In this document: positions 1 through 8,319 of the stretch, piece by piece
Numbering within the stretch: position 1 is the first letter of the stretch
Layout: each line of letters starts with the position of its first letter
NCBI GenBank assembly: GCA_031262265.1
Contig: JAISIB010000191.1
Coordinates: 1-10,421, forward strand
Direction: 5' to 3'
Origin: Prevotellaceae bacterium
GTDB lineage: Bacteria > Bacteroidota > Bacteroidia > Bacteroidales > Bacteroidaceae
Length of the DNA stretch: 10,421 nt
Translations under genes and position numbers: made by a program
The notes under the pieces: generated by a model
The model's database searches: none
The model's input: the letters and a program-made list of their open reading frames with translations, nothing else
Told to the model about the DNA's origin: nothing

Positions 1-1239
1 TGACATATTGCCCGTTCCTCCTAAGATAGGTGTGCTTCCGGCCGTGATCGTCAATTTTGTATCGCCGTAGCCTGTCAACATCGAGCCGTTACGCAGCGTG
101 AAACCGTAGCTCATCGAACTAATATCTATACTTGGTGCCCGCATGATACCGCGATCGAAGATTACCAAACGAAAACTGTTCAGGTTCGCGCTTTCCGAGA
201 CGTTGATCACACACGTATTGTATAGTTCCGAACCGCCTTTGTTGTCTATCGTACGGCAATTGATCACGCCGTTGTTCTCGATATAAACTTTATTGTTGGG
301 GATATAGAGAATATCGCAGGTAATATCCGCATCCGATCCGATGTAACAAATACTTGGATTGGCGGCGTCACGATTACTGGACGGCACCCTAAATTCCGTA
401 GCCACCTTCAAGCTACCCAACACATACGTATCGCCCCAACCGGATAGGTTCGTCGCATTAGCCGTCAGCTCGCCGCCCTGCATAATAGTCAAATGGCTAT
501 CACTGTTATTGGCAAACGTACCCGTATCGTTGACTTTTCCACCGGACAGCACGATCAATGGTTTGCCGGACTGCAAGGTGATTCCCTGGCCGTTCAACGT
601 ACCGGCCACATACAACGTCCCGTCCAGTTTGAGGTTTTTCCCGGCGTTTACGGTCTTTCCGGCCGAAATTTTGTACACTCTGTTGGTTTGCATACTGCCA
701 CCGGTATATTCCGTGGCATTTTTAAATTCGGCGTCTTCCGTGCTGTACGCAGGAACGGAGATTGTGGAGCGCGTAGCCGCCCCGACAGAGAACGTCGCAT
801 CCGGTTCTTCGTAGGCTATCTTCGTAAAATCGGCGTCTACCGAACTTTCCACAGGAAATTGTTGTACGACGGTACGCCCACGCGGGTCGGTCTGAGCCAC
901 ATATAAATAAGGCGTACCGACAGCCAAAGCCACGTTCGCCTGAAAGTCTTGTCCTTTCTTGGCAACGCCGCCCGTCAATAACACAGGCTCCGCTTCGGTA
1001 ACGGGATTTTCCTTATAGATATTTACCTGATAGTAGAACTCCCCGTTCAGATCATCGTTGACTTTGACCGTAACGGGGACGTTGGTCGTCATATTCCAGT
1101 CTAATGAGGGATCTACCTCTATATCCGCCATCGGATTCGAGGTTTTGTAGTTCGGATCATACAGATCTTTGACGTCGCACGCAGCCAGCAGCATCACCGA
1201 TGCCGCTGCCAAGAACAATACTTGCCATAATTGTCTCAT
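1..1239 (-). CDS. LruC-family-like surface lipoprotein, N-terminal 413 residues (runs off left edge)
   Basis: Partial gene: the frame stays open from ATG at 1239 to the window edge. The protein starts with a lipoprotein signal (MRQLWQ, a hydrophobic stretch, then lipobox LAAC), so Cys21 is the expected lipidated residue. Next comes DLYDPNYKT. A hand alignment with the neighbour encoded at 1525-3903 gives 41 identities in the 60 residues 21-80, with no gaps, and both share the DPRGRT motif near residue 115. The rest is a repetitive, Asn/Gly/Thr-rich region with recurring GTL and NNG turns, suggesting a beta-solenoid surface protein. The C-terminal part that would carry a LruC/DUF4842 domain lies outside the window, so the family is inferred from the paralog. 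Ligand and function are unknown. It has its own promoter and lies behind a terminator, so it is probably transcribed separately from its paralog. Confidence 0.88.
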   Translation of the reverse strand, partial: MRQLWQVLFLAAASVMLLAACDVKDLYDPNYKTSNPMADIEVDPSLDWNMTTNVPVTVKVNDDLNGEFYYQVNIYKENPVTEAEPVLLTGGVAKKGQDFQANVALAVGTPYLYVAQTDPRGRTVVQQFPVESSVDADFTKIAYEEPDATFSVGAATRSTISVPAYSTEDAEFKNATEYTGGSMQTNRVYKISAGKTVNAGKNLKLDGTLYVAGTLNGQGITLQSGKPLIVLSGGKVNDTGTFANNSDSHLTIMQGGELTANATNLSGWGDTYVLGSLKVATEFRVPSSNRDAANPSICYIGSDADITCDILYIPNNKVYIENNGVINCRTIDNKGGSELYNTCVINVSESANLNSFRLVIFDRGIMRAPSIDISSMSYGFTLRNGSMLTGYGDTKLTITAGSTPILGGTGNMS

Positions 1240-1362
1240 AAATGTAGGTTGTTAAGGGGTCTATTATGCTTAAAATCATATTCTCTGAAATAGGGTTTTA
1301 TATATAACACTCTCAAAGTGTATTTTGTTCTCAAAAAAAGCTAATTTTCCTGTATGCTGCGG

Positions 1363-1393
1363 CAAAAATAAGGTATTTCCCACAAATAACATA
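1363..1393 (-). promoter_or_regulatory. Putative Bacteroidetes-type promoter of the left lipoprotein gene
   Basis: On the minus strand TATTTTTG (1370 to 1363) matches the -7 consensus TAnnTTTG exactly. TATG (1393 to 1390) lies 19 nt upstream and is a one-mismatch -33 element. Transcription would start near 1357, leaving an AT-rich leader of about 118 nt before the ATG at 1239. A perfect TTTG also occurs only 12 nt upstream of the -7 box, too close for the usual spacing. Confidence 0.5.
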
Positions 1394-1417
1394 CGCGCAT
1401 AGCTATTTTTCTTCCTA

Positions 1418-1454
1418 AGATAATCAAATATCTACCGCAGATAATCAATTATCT
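1418..1454 (-). promoter_or_regulatory. Tandem palindromic operator-like sites, 21 bp apart
   Basis: Two 16-bp elements, AGATAATCAAATATCT (1418-1433) and AGATAATCAATTATCT (1439-1454), differ at one base. The second is a perfect 7-bp inverted repeat around CA; the first has one arm mismatch. Each is followed by CCGC after one or two bases. Their 21-bp offset equals two helical turns. They sit about 60-100 bp upstream of the predicted start of the left lipoprotein gene, where an activator would bind. The AraC-type domain of the nearby HTCS is one candidate binder, by inference only. Confidence 0.5.
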
Positions 1455-1461
1455 AAGCCGC

Positions 1462-1494
1462 AAAAAAAGCCGCCCCTTAGGAGGGACGGCTTTT
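1462..1494 (-). terminator. Rho-independent terminator of the 792-residue lipoprotein gene
   Basis: Read leftward, AAAAGCCG, then UCCCU, a four-base loop, AGGGG and CGGCUUUU form a stem of about 13 bp with one G-U pair, followed by a run of seven U in total. It starts about 30 nt after the stop codon at 1525-1527. It should end transcription of the right-hand lipoprotein gene before the promoter of the left-hand one. Confidence 0.88.
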
Positions 1495-1524
1495 CGCCTT
1501 TTATAACCTTTATGAAACACTTGC

Positions 1525-3903
1525 TTATTGCTCAACCGATGCAGCCTGAGGCGTAAACATCTTACTTTCGTCAAAATTCGTACCGTTGGATTTCCACCAC
1601 TGAATGGGTTGCAAATTGGCGTTCAGCTCTCCTTTCATCCAGTTCTCCATTTGCAGGTATCCGGCGGTGATTCGTGTCCATTCGCTCATCCATTTTATTT
1701 CTGCCGGCACGGCTATTGCCCATGCCAAGCCTTCGTCGCTGATATAGGTATATTCTCCGTCGCCGCCGGTATCTTCCCACGGCGTATTGTCATTATGATT
1801 GCCGAACATGCTCGTATTGGCTTTCGACGTCGGTTGATAGTTTACTAAATGCACTTCGCGGCGTTTTACTCCGTTGGCGTTGTTGACCGGATATAATTCG
1901 ACGTTGCTCATAATAAAGAAGTTCAAATTTGCAAAGTCGGCTTGCTCCTTGCTCACCGCTGCCGTGAAGTTAACCTTTACGGAGACGGTAATCGGATCTA
2001 CGTTGGCGTCGGCACGGCCGTTCACCGTGTTGATGAACCAACTCCTGCCCCACAGCGAATGAACTTCGTCGACCAACGGTATAACGGCGGCGGATTCTCC
2101 ATTCTCTACTCCGTTCGCGCCAATATCATAGTTTCGGACATATTTGGTCGCATAGTCTTCTATCGCTGCCGAAGTATATTCGACGGATTGGATCGTAGCC
2201 GGCGTAGATTCGTCCAGTTGTAAGGCGACGCCGATCGGATATGAGGCTCCTACCGCTTGGAAAGTAATATCAAATTGCAGTGAACTAATACTCGTAGCGT
2301 CTTCCTGCGTGTACTTATAATTGCTCAACGTAAACACAACGTCGTTCATATCGTAATCTCCGTATAGCGGCCATAAATCTTCAAACATGTACGTGTACAC
2401 ATCACCTACGGGAATAGTAATAGGAAACGAGGGATTCGTCGGCGTAGAGCCTGTATTGCCCGTAATCACCGTACCGTCGTCGGCATGGATGCTGACGGGC
2501 GATTCGCCCGGCTCGTAAAGAGAAACATCTGTCAACGTAATACTCTCAGGCACGTTACCCGAAGCCTCCACCGCGAGATTTCCTTCTATATTTCCGTTGC
2601 CTGTAATATTATTGGCCTGTATCAAGGACGGATTTCCTTCTCCTCCGGTCAATATCGTCGCATGTTCCATCAATATATCCGCCGGCCCGCCGATTCCGGA
2701 AATGAGTGAACCGTTACTTAATACGAACATTTCTCCGTTTTCGGGGTCGTTACCGATATTACTTACGTTGACTACGGGCGAACGTAATACGCCGCCGTCA
2801 ATAACTAACACGGCCAGTCCCGTCATGTCGGCTTCTGATTCTGCTTTGATAACCGAATTGTTATAGAACTCGGCTCCGCTATTTAAGCTCGTCATAGAGT
2901 TGCAATCAATAGTGCCGTTGTTCTCGACGTAAGGTGAGGCATTCGTAATCGTAAAATCGCCCTCGCAGGTCACATGTCCTTTCTCTCCGATATAGAAAAT
3001 GCTGGGATCGTTTTTATCTAACTCATCCCTGAAAATTACCAAGTCTTCTTTCGTCACATTCAGCGTACCTAAAATGTAAGCTTCGCCGCTTTGTGAGAAT
3101 TTAAGAGCAGGCGTATTCACGGTTCCCTCTTCCATAATAACCAGCATGCTGAAAGATTTATTCGATATATCGCCACTCGTCACATTCAGCTTGCCACCGG
3201 GCAATACGATAACCGGTTTGTCGGTCGCCAGCTCGAGACTGGAAATATTCAACGTCCCTTGTACATAGAGAGCCTTACCTTCCATCGTTTTCAAGCTATT
3301 ATCGGTAATGCTTACCGTTTTTCCGGAAGATACCTTATAGACCGTATTGGGGTCCCACTTAAATTTTCCTGTTATTTTCAGTTCCGTTGCACCCGTAAAA
3401 GCCGCATCGCTTGCGCTATACGTAGGCAATGTCACGTTTTCACCGGTGGCACGCGTAGAAGTTGCTTGCGCAGCACGCGTCGACGGCGTAAAATCAGCAT
3501 TTACGCGTTCCTTCACCGGATATTGTCGTACGGCAGTGCGCCCGCGCGGGTCGGTTTGTGCTATATATATATACGGTGTACCCTTAGCAACCGGAACTTC
3601 GGCCGAGAAGTTTTGACCTTGTTTGGCTACGCCACCGCCAATGCGCACGGCCGAAGCATCTACCACCGGATTTCCGGCATAGATATTTACCAAATAAAAG
3701 TACTCCCCACCAAACTCGTCGTTCACTTTGACGGTAACGGGGAGGCTATTTGTCATACTCCAATCCAAATCGGGATCTACTTGTACGTCCGACATCGGAT
3801 TCTCTGTCTTATAGTTCGGATCGTATAAGTCCTGAACTTCACAAGCGACACATAACATCATTAATGCCAATGTCGTCCACATAATACTACTTAAGCGTTT
3901 CAT
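1525..3903 (-). CDS. LruC domain (DUF4842) surface lipoprotein with beta-solenoid-like middle
   Basis: Complete 792-residue protein. The N-terminus is a lipoprotein signal with CVAC before Glu, so Cys21 is probably lipidated; the -3 position is Cys rather than the usual Leu. Residues 21-130 hold the domain shared with the left neighbour (DLYDPNYKT, PVTVKVND, DPRGRT). A Thr/Arg-rich linker follows near 140-155. Residues about 165-480 are repetitive, with GTLN, NNGTI and similar turns spaced like beta-solenoid rungs. Residues 509-524, DLWPLYGDYDMNDVVF, are the hallmark of the LruC/DUF4842 domain, whose Asp/Asn cluster resembles a calcium site. The end has the family's Trp-rich segment (about 724-755). 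The family is known as outer-membrane or surface lipoproteins in Bacteroidetes and Leptospira; the molecular role is not established. The gene diverges from the HTCS gene, which may regulate it. No sugar-binding or catalytic motif was recognised. Confidence 0.93.
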   Translation of the reverse strand: MKRLSSIMWTTLALMMLCVACEVQDLYDPNYKTENPMSDVQVDPDLDWSMTNSLPVTVKVNDEFGGEYFYLVNIYAGNPVVDASAVRIGGGVAKQGQNFSAEVPVAKGTPYIYIAQTDPRGRTAVRQYPVKERVNADFTPSTRAAQATSTRATGENVTLPTYSASDAAFTGATELKITGKFKWDPNTVYKVSSGKTVSITDNSLKTMEGKALYVQGTLNISSLELATDKPVIVLPGGKLNVTSGDISNKSFSMLVIMEEGTVNTPALKFSQSGEAYILGTLNVTKEDLVIFRDELDKNDPSIFYIGEKGHVTCEGDFTITNASPYVENNGTIDCNSMTSLNSGAEFYNNSVIKAESEADMTGLAVLVIDGGVLRSPVVNVSNIGNDPENGEMFVLSNGSLISGIGGPADILMEHATILTGGEGNPSLIQANNITGNGNIEGNLAVEASGNVPESITLTDVSLYEPGESPVSIHADDGTVITGNTGSTPTNPSFPITIPVGDVYTYMFEDLWPLYGDYDMNDVVFTLSNYKYTQEDATSISSLQFDITFQAVGASYPIGVALQLDESTPATIQSVEYTSAAIEDYATKYVRNYDIGANGVENGESAAVIPLVDEVHSLWGRSWFINTVNGRADANVDPITVSVKVNFTAAVSKEQADFANLNFFIMSNVELYPVNNANGVKRREVHLVNYQPTSKANTSMFGNHNDNTPWEDTGGDGEYTYISDEGLAWAIAVPAEIKWMSEWTRITAGYLQMENWMKGELNANLQPIQWWKSNGTNFDESKMFTPQAASVEQ

Positions 3904-4221
3904 AACTTACGGCTTACTTTTATTTATATACTTCATTATTTTCTTTTCGCCGTAGGAAATTAATCTTTCGCATTGCCTAAATTTACGCCGTCACTTGCCG
4001 GCATAAATTCAAAACGCCCACCGTATTCCGTGTACGCCACAAAATGTAATGAAGAAACAGGCTTTTAGCAGATAAACGCTTGAATGTTGTATTTTGTTTT
4101 AGGAAAAAGCACTTTTTTCGCATGAAAAATACAACTAATTACTCGGTGTTTTATAAATATTGTGCAAATTTCCAAAAACTTTCTATACTTTTGCCACACA
4201 TAATTGGAAAAGTTTCATTTT
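3904..4221. other. Divergent intergenic region between lipoprotein and HTCS genes
   Basis: This 318-bp AT-rich stretch must hold promoters for both directions. The rightward one is recognisable at 4186-4193. For the leftward gene no convincing promoter is seen: TACATTTTG (4048 to 4040, minus strand) has one base too many and TAAATTTA near 3980 lacks the final G, and neither has a well-placed TTTG. A single AGATAA at 4070-4075 recalls the half-site of the tandem elements at 1418-1454, but no palindrome or repeat is present. No RNA gene or further ORF with coding character is seen. Confidence 0.6.
4160..4193 (+). promoter_or_regulatory. Putative promoter of the HTCS operon
   Basis: TACTTTTG at 4186-4193 matches the Bacteroidetes -7 consensus TAnnTTTG. 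TTGTG at 4160-4164, about 21 nt upstream, is an imperfect -33 element. The predicted start near 4199 gives a short leader of about 22 nt before the ATG at 4222 and makes the upstream in-frame TTG at 4204 an unlikely initiator. Confidence 0.55.
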
Positions 4222-7200
4222 ATGACGAAAACACGCTTTTTTCTCGGGCTTTTCATAAGTTTATGCGCTTTCGCGATCCATTGTACCGCTCAGACGTATA
4301 GACATATTGATATGGACAGCGGTTTAAACAGTCGCAAAGTTTACCAAATCCAAAAGGATAAGAAAGGATACATGTGGATACTCACACATGACGGCATCGA
4401 ACGCTACGATGGCAAGAACTTCAAACAATATAATATTGAAATCACCAATACGACGCAGGATACGGTGATGATACTTAACTCTTCGCAAGATCTAACATGG
4501 ATGCATGTGGACAACGAACAGACGCTCTGGATCTGCGGCCGCAAGGGGCGCGTATTTCGCTACAATCCTCTTATCGACCGCTTTGAGGAAGCTTTTCAGG
4601 TCTCCGATTCTTATGAAGAGGGCGCCGTGCCCGTGACTGCCAGCTTCATAGACAAGCAAAACCACATCTGGTTGCCCTGCAAAGAAACTATACCGCTCTA
4701 CGACATAGCTACCGGCATGACAACCACGCTCAGGCACTCCATCACCGATGAAATAACCTGCGTCGAACAAATAGACGATACGCATTTCTTTATCGGTACG
4801 GATAACGGCGTACGCGTGTTCGAGATTACCAGCGGCAACCAGTTGGAAGAGATTTCGTACGACGGTTTACAAAATATGCAAATGCAAGTGACCGCTTTAT
4901 GCTTCGATAGTACGACAAGTCAGCTGCTTATCGGAAGTATGCAGCAGGGATTGTATAAGTTCGACTATACCAATGACAATTGTATTCGACTGAATGGTAT
5001 GGGAACGGACGTTAGCATTACTTGTATCGTTCGTCAAGACGAAAATCACCTGCTTATCGGATCAGACGGCACAGGCGTGCAACGACTTGACATGCGCGAC
5101 TATCGTATAGACCCGTATATTACAGCCGATTCGGGTGATGAAAACACTATCACTATGAGTAATAACGTCACCGATATATATATTGACGAGAACAAACGGG
5201 TTTGGGTGGCGAGCAACCCTACCGGCATCATCGTACGCGACGACCGCTACGCACAATATACTTGGTACCGACATTTAGCAGGGAACAAACAATCATTAAC
5301 CAATGACGTTGTTAACGCCATTCTACAAGATAGTGACGGCGACGTATGGTTTGCGACGAACAACGGTATCAGTCGTTATCAGCCGCAAAGCGGCCAATGG
5401 CATGTCTACCTAAATGCAGACGACACCGCCGTATCCTCTCGAAACCACATATTCCTTTCTCTTTGTGAAGTAACTCCCGGCGTCATTCTTGCAGGCGGAA
5501 ACGGTACGGGCGTCTATCAAATAAACAAGCGCACAGGCAGTACGCAACTGTTGAACCTGCAAAGTTACTATCCCGCAGGCGCGCAAGTACGCACGGACAG
5601 ATACATTCGCTCTATTCTTAAAGACAAACAAGGATATGTCTGGTTGGGCGGTTACTATTCGTTGCAACGGATAGATTTAACTCGGCACGAAGCTCAGATA
5701 TTTAAGGATATTCGGCAAATAACTGCCATGGTGGAGTATAAAGAGAACATATTATATATCGGTACGACACAAGGTCTTTTCATGATCAACAAAGAAACCG
5801 GCGAGCAGCGCCGAGTGACGCTACCCATCGAAGCCGGATATATTTATACCCTTTGTATGGGAAAAGAAAATCAACTCTTCATCGGGACAAATGGCTCCGG
5901 CTTGTTGGTATATGATATGGAGACCACTGACGTACAACGCTACCACGCCGACAATAGCGAGATGCTCTCCAACAATGTTTACTCCATCGTGACAGACGGA
6001 CAGGAATATATTTTTTTTAGCTCGGACAGTGGATTGAGTCGCTTCCTTTTTTCCGGCGAAGAGCGCATTATCAATTGGACGATTGACCAAGGCTTGAGCA
6101 GTAACCAATTCAATGCGTCGGCGGCGACCGTATTACGGAACAATTACATACTGTTCGGAAGTGGCGAAGGGGCTATCGGCTTTGAAAAAGATATGCAGTT
6201 ACCACACGTACATACCTACAACATGGTATTTAGCGACTTCACCGTAGCCTATCAACCTGTATATCCGGACACACCCAACTCTCCGCTCACCAACGAAATA
6301 GACAGCGTGAGTGAAGTACACCTGCGCGCCAACCAGAACAGCTTCTCTATCACCGTTTCAACCATTAATTATGACTATCCCTCCAACGTAGTTTATTCGT
6401 GGATGCTGGAAGGTTTCGATAAGCGAGCCAATACGCCCAACAACGAGAACGTTATACATTATACCAACGTACCTTCCGGAAATTATACGCTTCGCGTACA
6501 AGCTCTCTCCAATGAAAACCGCAACCACGTACTGCAAGAACGTACTATCGCCATATATATTGCTCGTCCGCTCTGGTTCAGTTGGTGGGCAATTACGATT
6601 TATGTGCTAATAATTGCCTCGGCTGCCGCTTTCGCATGGCGACTATGGAATTTACACCGCGACCAAAAGATGAACGATGAGAAGCTAATCTTCTTTACCA
6701 ATACGGCGCACGATATTCGTACGCCGCTGACACTGATCAAAGCACCGCTTGAAGACATTAGCGAGAAAGAAACTTTATCGGAAGAGGGAGCACTCAACAT
6801 CTCGACCGCAATCCGCAACGTCAACAACCTGCTGCGCCTGACAACGAACTTGATTAGCTACGGGCGCATGGATTTATATTCGGCCAACATGTACGTCTCC
6901 GAACACGAACTTAATATCTTCATGGAAGAAACTATGCGCGGATTCCAAGCGTATGCCGATACTAAACACATTAGCTTGACATATCACAGCAGTTTCAAGT
7001 ATCTAAATGTTTGGTTCGACAAAGAAAAAATGGAATCTATCCTGAAAAATATCATTTCCAACGCCCTAAAATATACTCCCGAAGGCGGTGAGGTACACGT
7101 GCTGGCTACCGAAAACAAATCGACATGGAGCATCGAAGTAAAGGATACGGGCATCGGCATTCCGGCAGCCGACCAAAAGAAATTATTCCGTACGCACTTC

Positions 7201-8313
7201 CGCGCCAGCAATGCGATAAACTCCAAAGTAACGGGTAGCGGTGTAGGAACGGTGTTAGTTGGCAAAATGGTTCGCCTGCATAAAGGAACTATCTCTTTCA
7301 ACAGCGTAGAGCAGAAAGGAACTACGGTCAAACTGACGTTCTATAAGGGATACGGGCACTATGAGAAAGCGATGCTATCCACTACGCAAAAACAATCGGC
7401 CGTGAAGCCGAGCGGAGAAATCATTCCCGAATTCAATTTGGATACGAGTAAACAAATGGCCACCTTTGAGAAAATGTCAGAAGTAAGGACGTCCGACGAA
7501 GAAAGTAAGAACAAACGTAGAATATTAATAGCTGAAGATAACGATGAGCTACGCGCTTATTTGCAGCAGACACTGGCAGAAGATTACTACGTCGTAGTTT
7601 GTGAAAACGGGAAACAGGCTTATGACATGGTGAAGGATTTTAATCCCGATTTGGTCATTTCAGATGTCATGATGCCTGAGATGCGGGGCGACGAGCTGTG
7701 TCATAAACTAAAAAACGACATTGAAACGTCGCACATACCGGTGATGTTGCTCACGGCACTCAACGATGATCGCAACGTGTTACAAGGAATCCAAACGGGG
7801 GCAGACGAATATGTCACCAAGCCTTTCAATTTGGCCATCCTGAAAGCGACGATTGCCAACATCATGACCAATCGTGCCATTTTGCGCAGTAAATTTGCTA
7901 ATATGGAACTGAGCAACGAACAAGAAGCCACTGTGAGCTACACCAATCAACTGGACTGGAAATTCATGCAAACGCTCAAAGAACAAACAGAAAAGTATAT
8001 TGGCGATCCAACTTTCAATATAGATGTATTAGCCTCTAAGATGAATATGAGCCGCACCAGTCTTTATGGAAAGATCAAAGCATTAACCGACCTTGCTCCC
8101 AGTGACTACGTACGCCAAGTGCGTTTGAAACGAGCAGGAGAACTGTTGCGCGATGGACGATACAACGTCACGGAAGTATCGGAAATCACGGGATTTAGTG
8201 ATGCCAAGTATTTCCGCGAAGTATTCAAGAAACATTTTGGTATTAGCCCCAGTAAATACAGTAAGGGCGAGACGGCCGAGACGACATCAGCCGAAGACGA
8301 TGCGGAAGCATAG
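4222..8313 (+). CDS. Hybrid two-component system sensor kinase/AraC-type regulator (HTCS)
   Basis: 1363-residue one-protein signalling system of the Bacteroidetes HTCS class. An N-terminal signal peptide (MTKTRFFLGL to about CTAQ) leads to roughly 14 propeller repeats with YMWILTHDGI / VWFATNNGIS-type blades (residues 25-690), a Y_Y_Y domain (about 704-770) and a membrane helix (about 784-810). The kinase follows, with AHDIRTPLTLI carrying phospho-accepting His830, N box NIISNALKYTPEGG, DTGIGIP, and GSGVGTVLVG as the second glycine box. The receiver has acidic EDND, phospho-accepting Asp1148 in DVMMPEM, and Lys1200 in TKPF. An AraC-type two-helix-turn-helix domain (about 1267-1352) and a short acidic tail end the protein. 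All catalytic residues appear intact. The periplasmic part should bind a ligand and the C-terminus activate transcription. The start at 4222 is preferred over TTG 4204 because it begins the signal peptide and fits the promoter. HTCSs commonly control glycan-use genes; here the nearest candidates are the divergent lipoproteins and the downstream CHR genes. Confidence 0.97.
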   Translation: MTKTRFFLGLFISLCAFAIHCTAQTYRHIDMDSGLNSRKVYQIQKDKKGYMWILTHDGIERYDGKNFKQYNIEITNTTQDTVMILNSSQDLTWMHVDNEQTLWICGRKGRVFRYNPLIDRFEEAFQVSDSYEEGAVPVTASFIDKQNHIWLPCKETIPLYDIATGMTTTLRHSITDEITCVEQIDDTHFFIGTDNGVRVFEITSGNQLEEISYDGLQNMQMQVTALCFDSTTSQLLIGSMQQGLYKFDYTNDNCIRLNGMGTDVSITCIVRQDENHLLIGSDGTGVQRLDMRDYRIDPYITADSGDENTITMSNNVTDIYIDENKRVWVASNPTGIIVRDDRYAQYTWYRHLAGNKQSLTNDVVNAILQDSDGDVWFATNNGISRYQPQSGQWHVYLNADDTAVSSRNHIFLSLCEVTPGVILAGGNGTGVYQINKRTGSTQLLNLQSYYPAGAQVRTDRYIRSILKDKQGYVWLGGYYSLQRIDLTRHEAQIFKDIRQITAMVEYKENILYIGTTQGLFMINKETGEQRRVTLPIEAGYIYTLCMGKENQLFIGTNGSGLLVYDMETTDVQRYHADNSEMLSNNVYSIVTDGQEYIFFSSDSGLSRFLFSGEERIINWTIDQGLSSNQFNASAATVLRNNYILFGSGEGAIGFEKDMQLPHVHTYNMVFSDFTVAYQPVYPDTPNSPLTNEIDSVSEVHLRANQNSFSITVSTINYDYPSNVVYSWMLEGFDKRANTPNNENVIHYTNVPSGNYTLRVQALSNENRNHVLQERTIAIYIARPLWFSWWAITIYVLIIASAAAFAWRLWNLHRDQKMNDEKLIFFTNTAHDIRTPLTLIKAPLEDISEKETLSEEGALNISTAIRNVNNLLRLTTNLISYGRMDLYSANMYVSEHELNIFMEETMRGFQAYADTKHISLTYHSSFKYLNVWFDKEKMESILKNIISNALKYTPEGGEVHVLATENKSTWSIEVKDTGIGIPAADQKKLFRTHFRASNAINSKVTGSGVGTVLVGKMVRLHKGTISFNSVEQKGTTVKLTFYKGYGHYEKAMLSTTQKQSAVKPSGEIIPEFNLDTSKQMATFEKMSEVRTSDEESKNKRRILIAEDNDELRAYLQQTLAEDYYVVVCENGKQAYDMVKDFNPDLVISDVMMPEMRGDELCHKLKNDIETSHIPVMLLTALNDDRNVLQGIQTGADEYVTKPFNLAILKATIANIMTNRAILRSKFANMELSNEQEATVSYTNQLDWKFMQTLKEQTEKYIGDPTFNIDVLASKMNMSRTSLYGKIKALTDLAPSDYVRQVRLKRAGELLRDGRYNVTEVSEITGFSDAKYFREVFKKHFGISPSKYSKGETAETTSAEDDAEA

Positions 8314-8319
8314 TATCCG

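Noticed and set aside
359..906. Two overlapping rightward open frames of 137 and 151 codons
   Set aside because: Antisense to the partial lipoprotein, whose frame is confirmed by clear similarity to its paralog.
3259..3828. 189-codon rightward open frame
   Set aside because: Lies wholly antisense to the well-supported lipoprotein gene; its composition (many Arg, Cys, Tyr, Ile) and lack of any motif mark it as a shadow frame.
4204..4221. Upstream TTG start adding six residues to the HTCS
   Set aside because: It falls only about 10 bases after the -7 box, near the predicted transcription start, and the natural signal peptide begins at the ATG at 4222.
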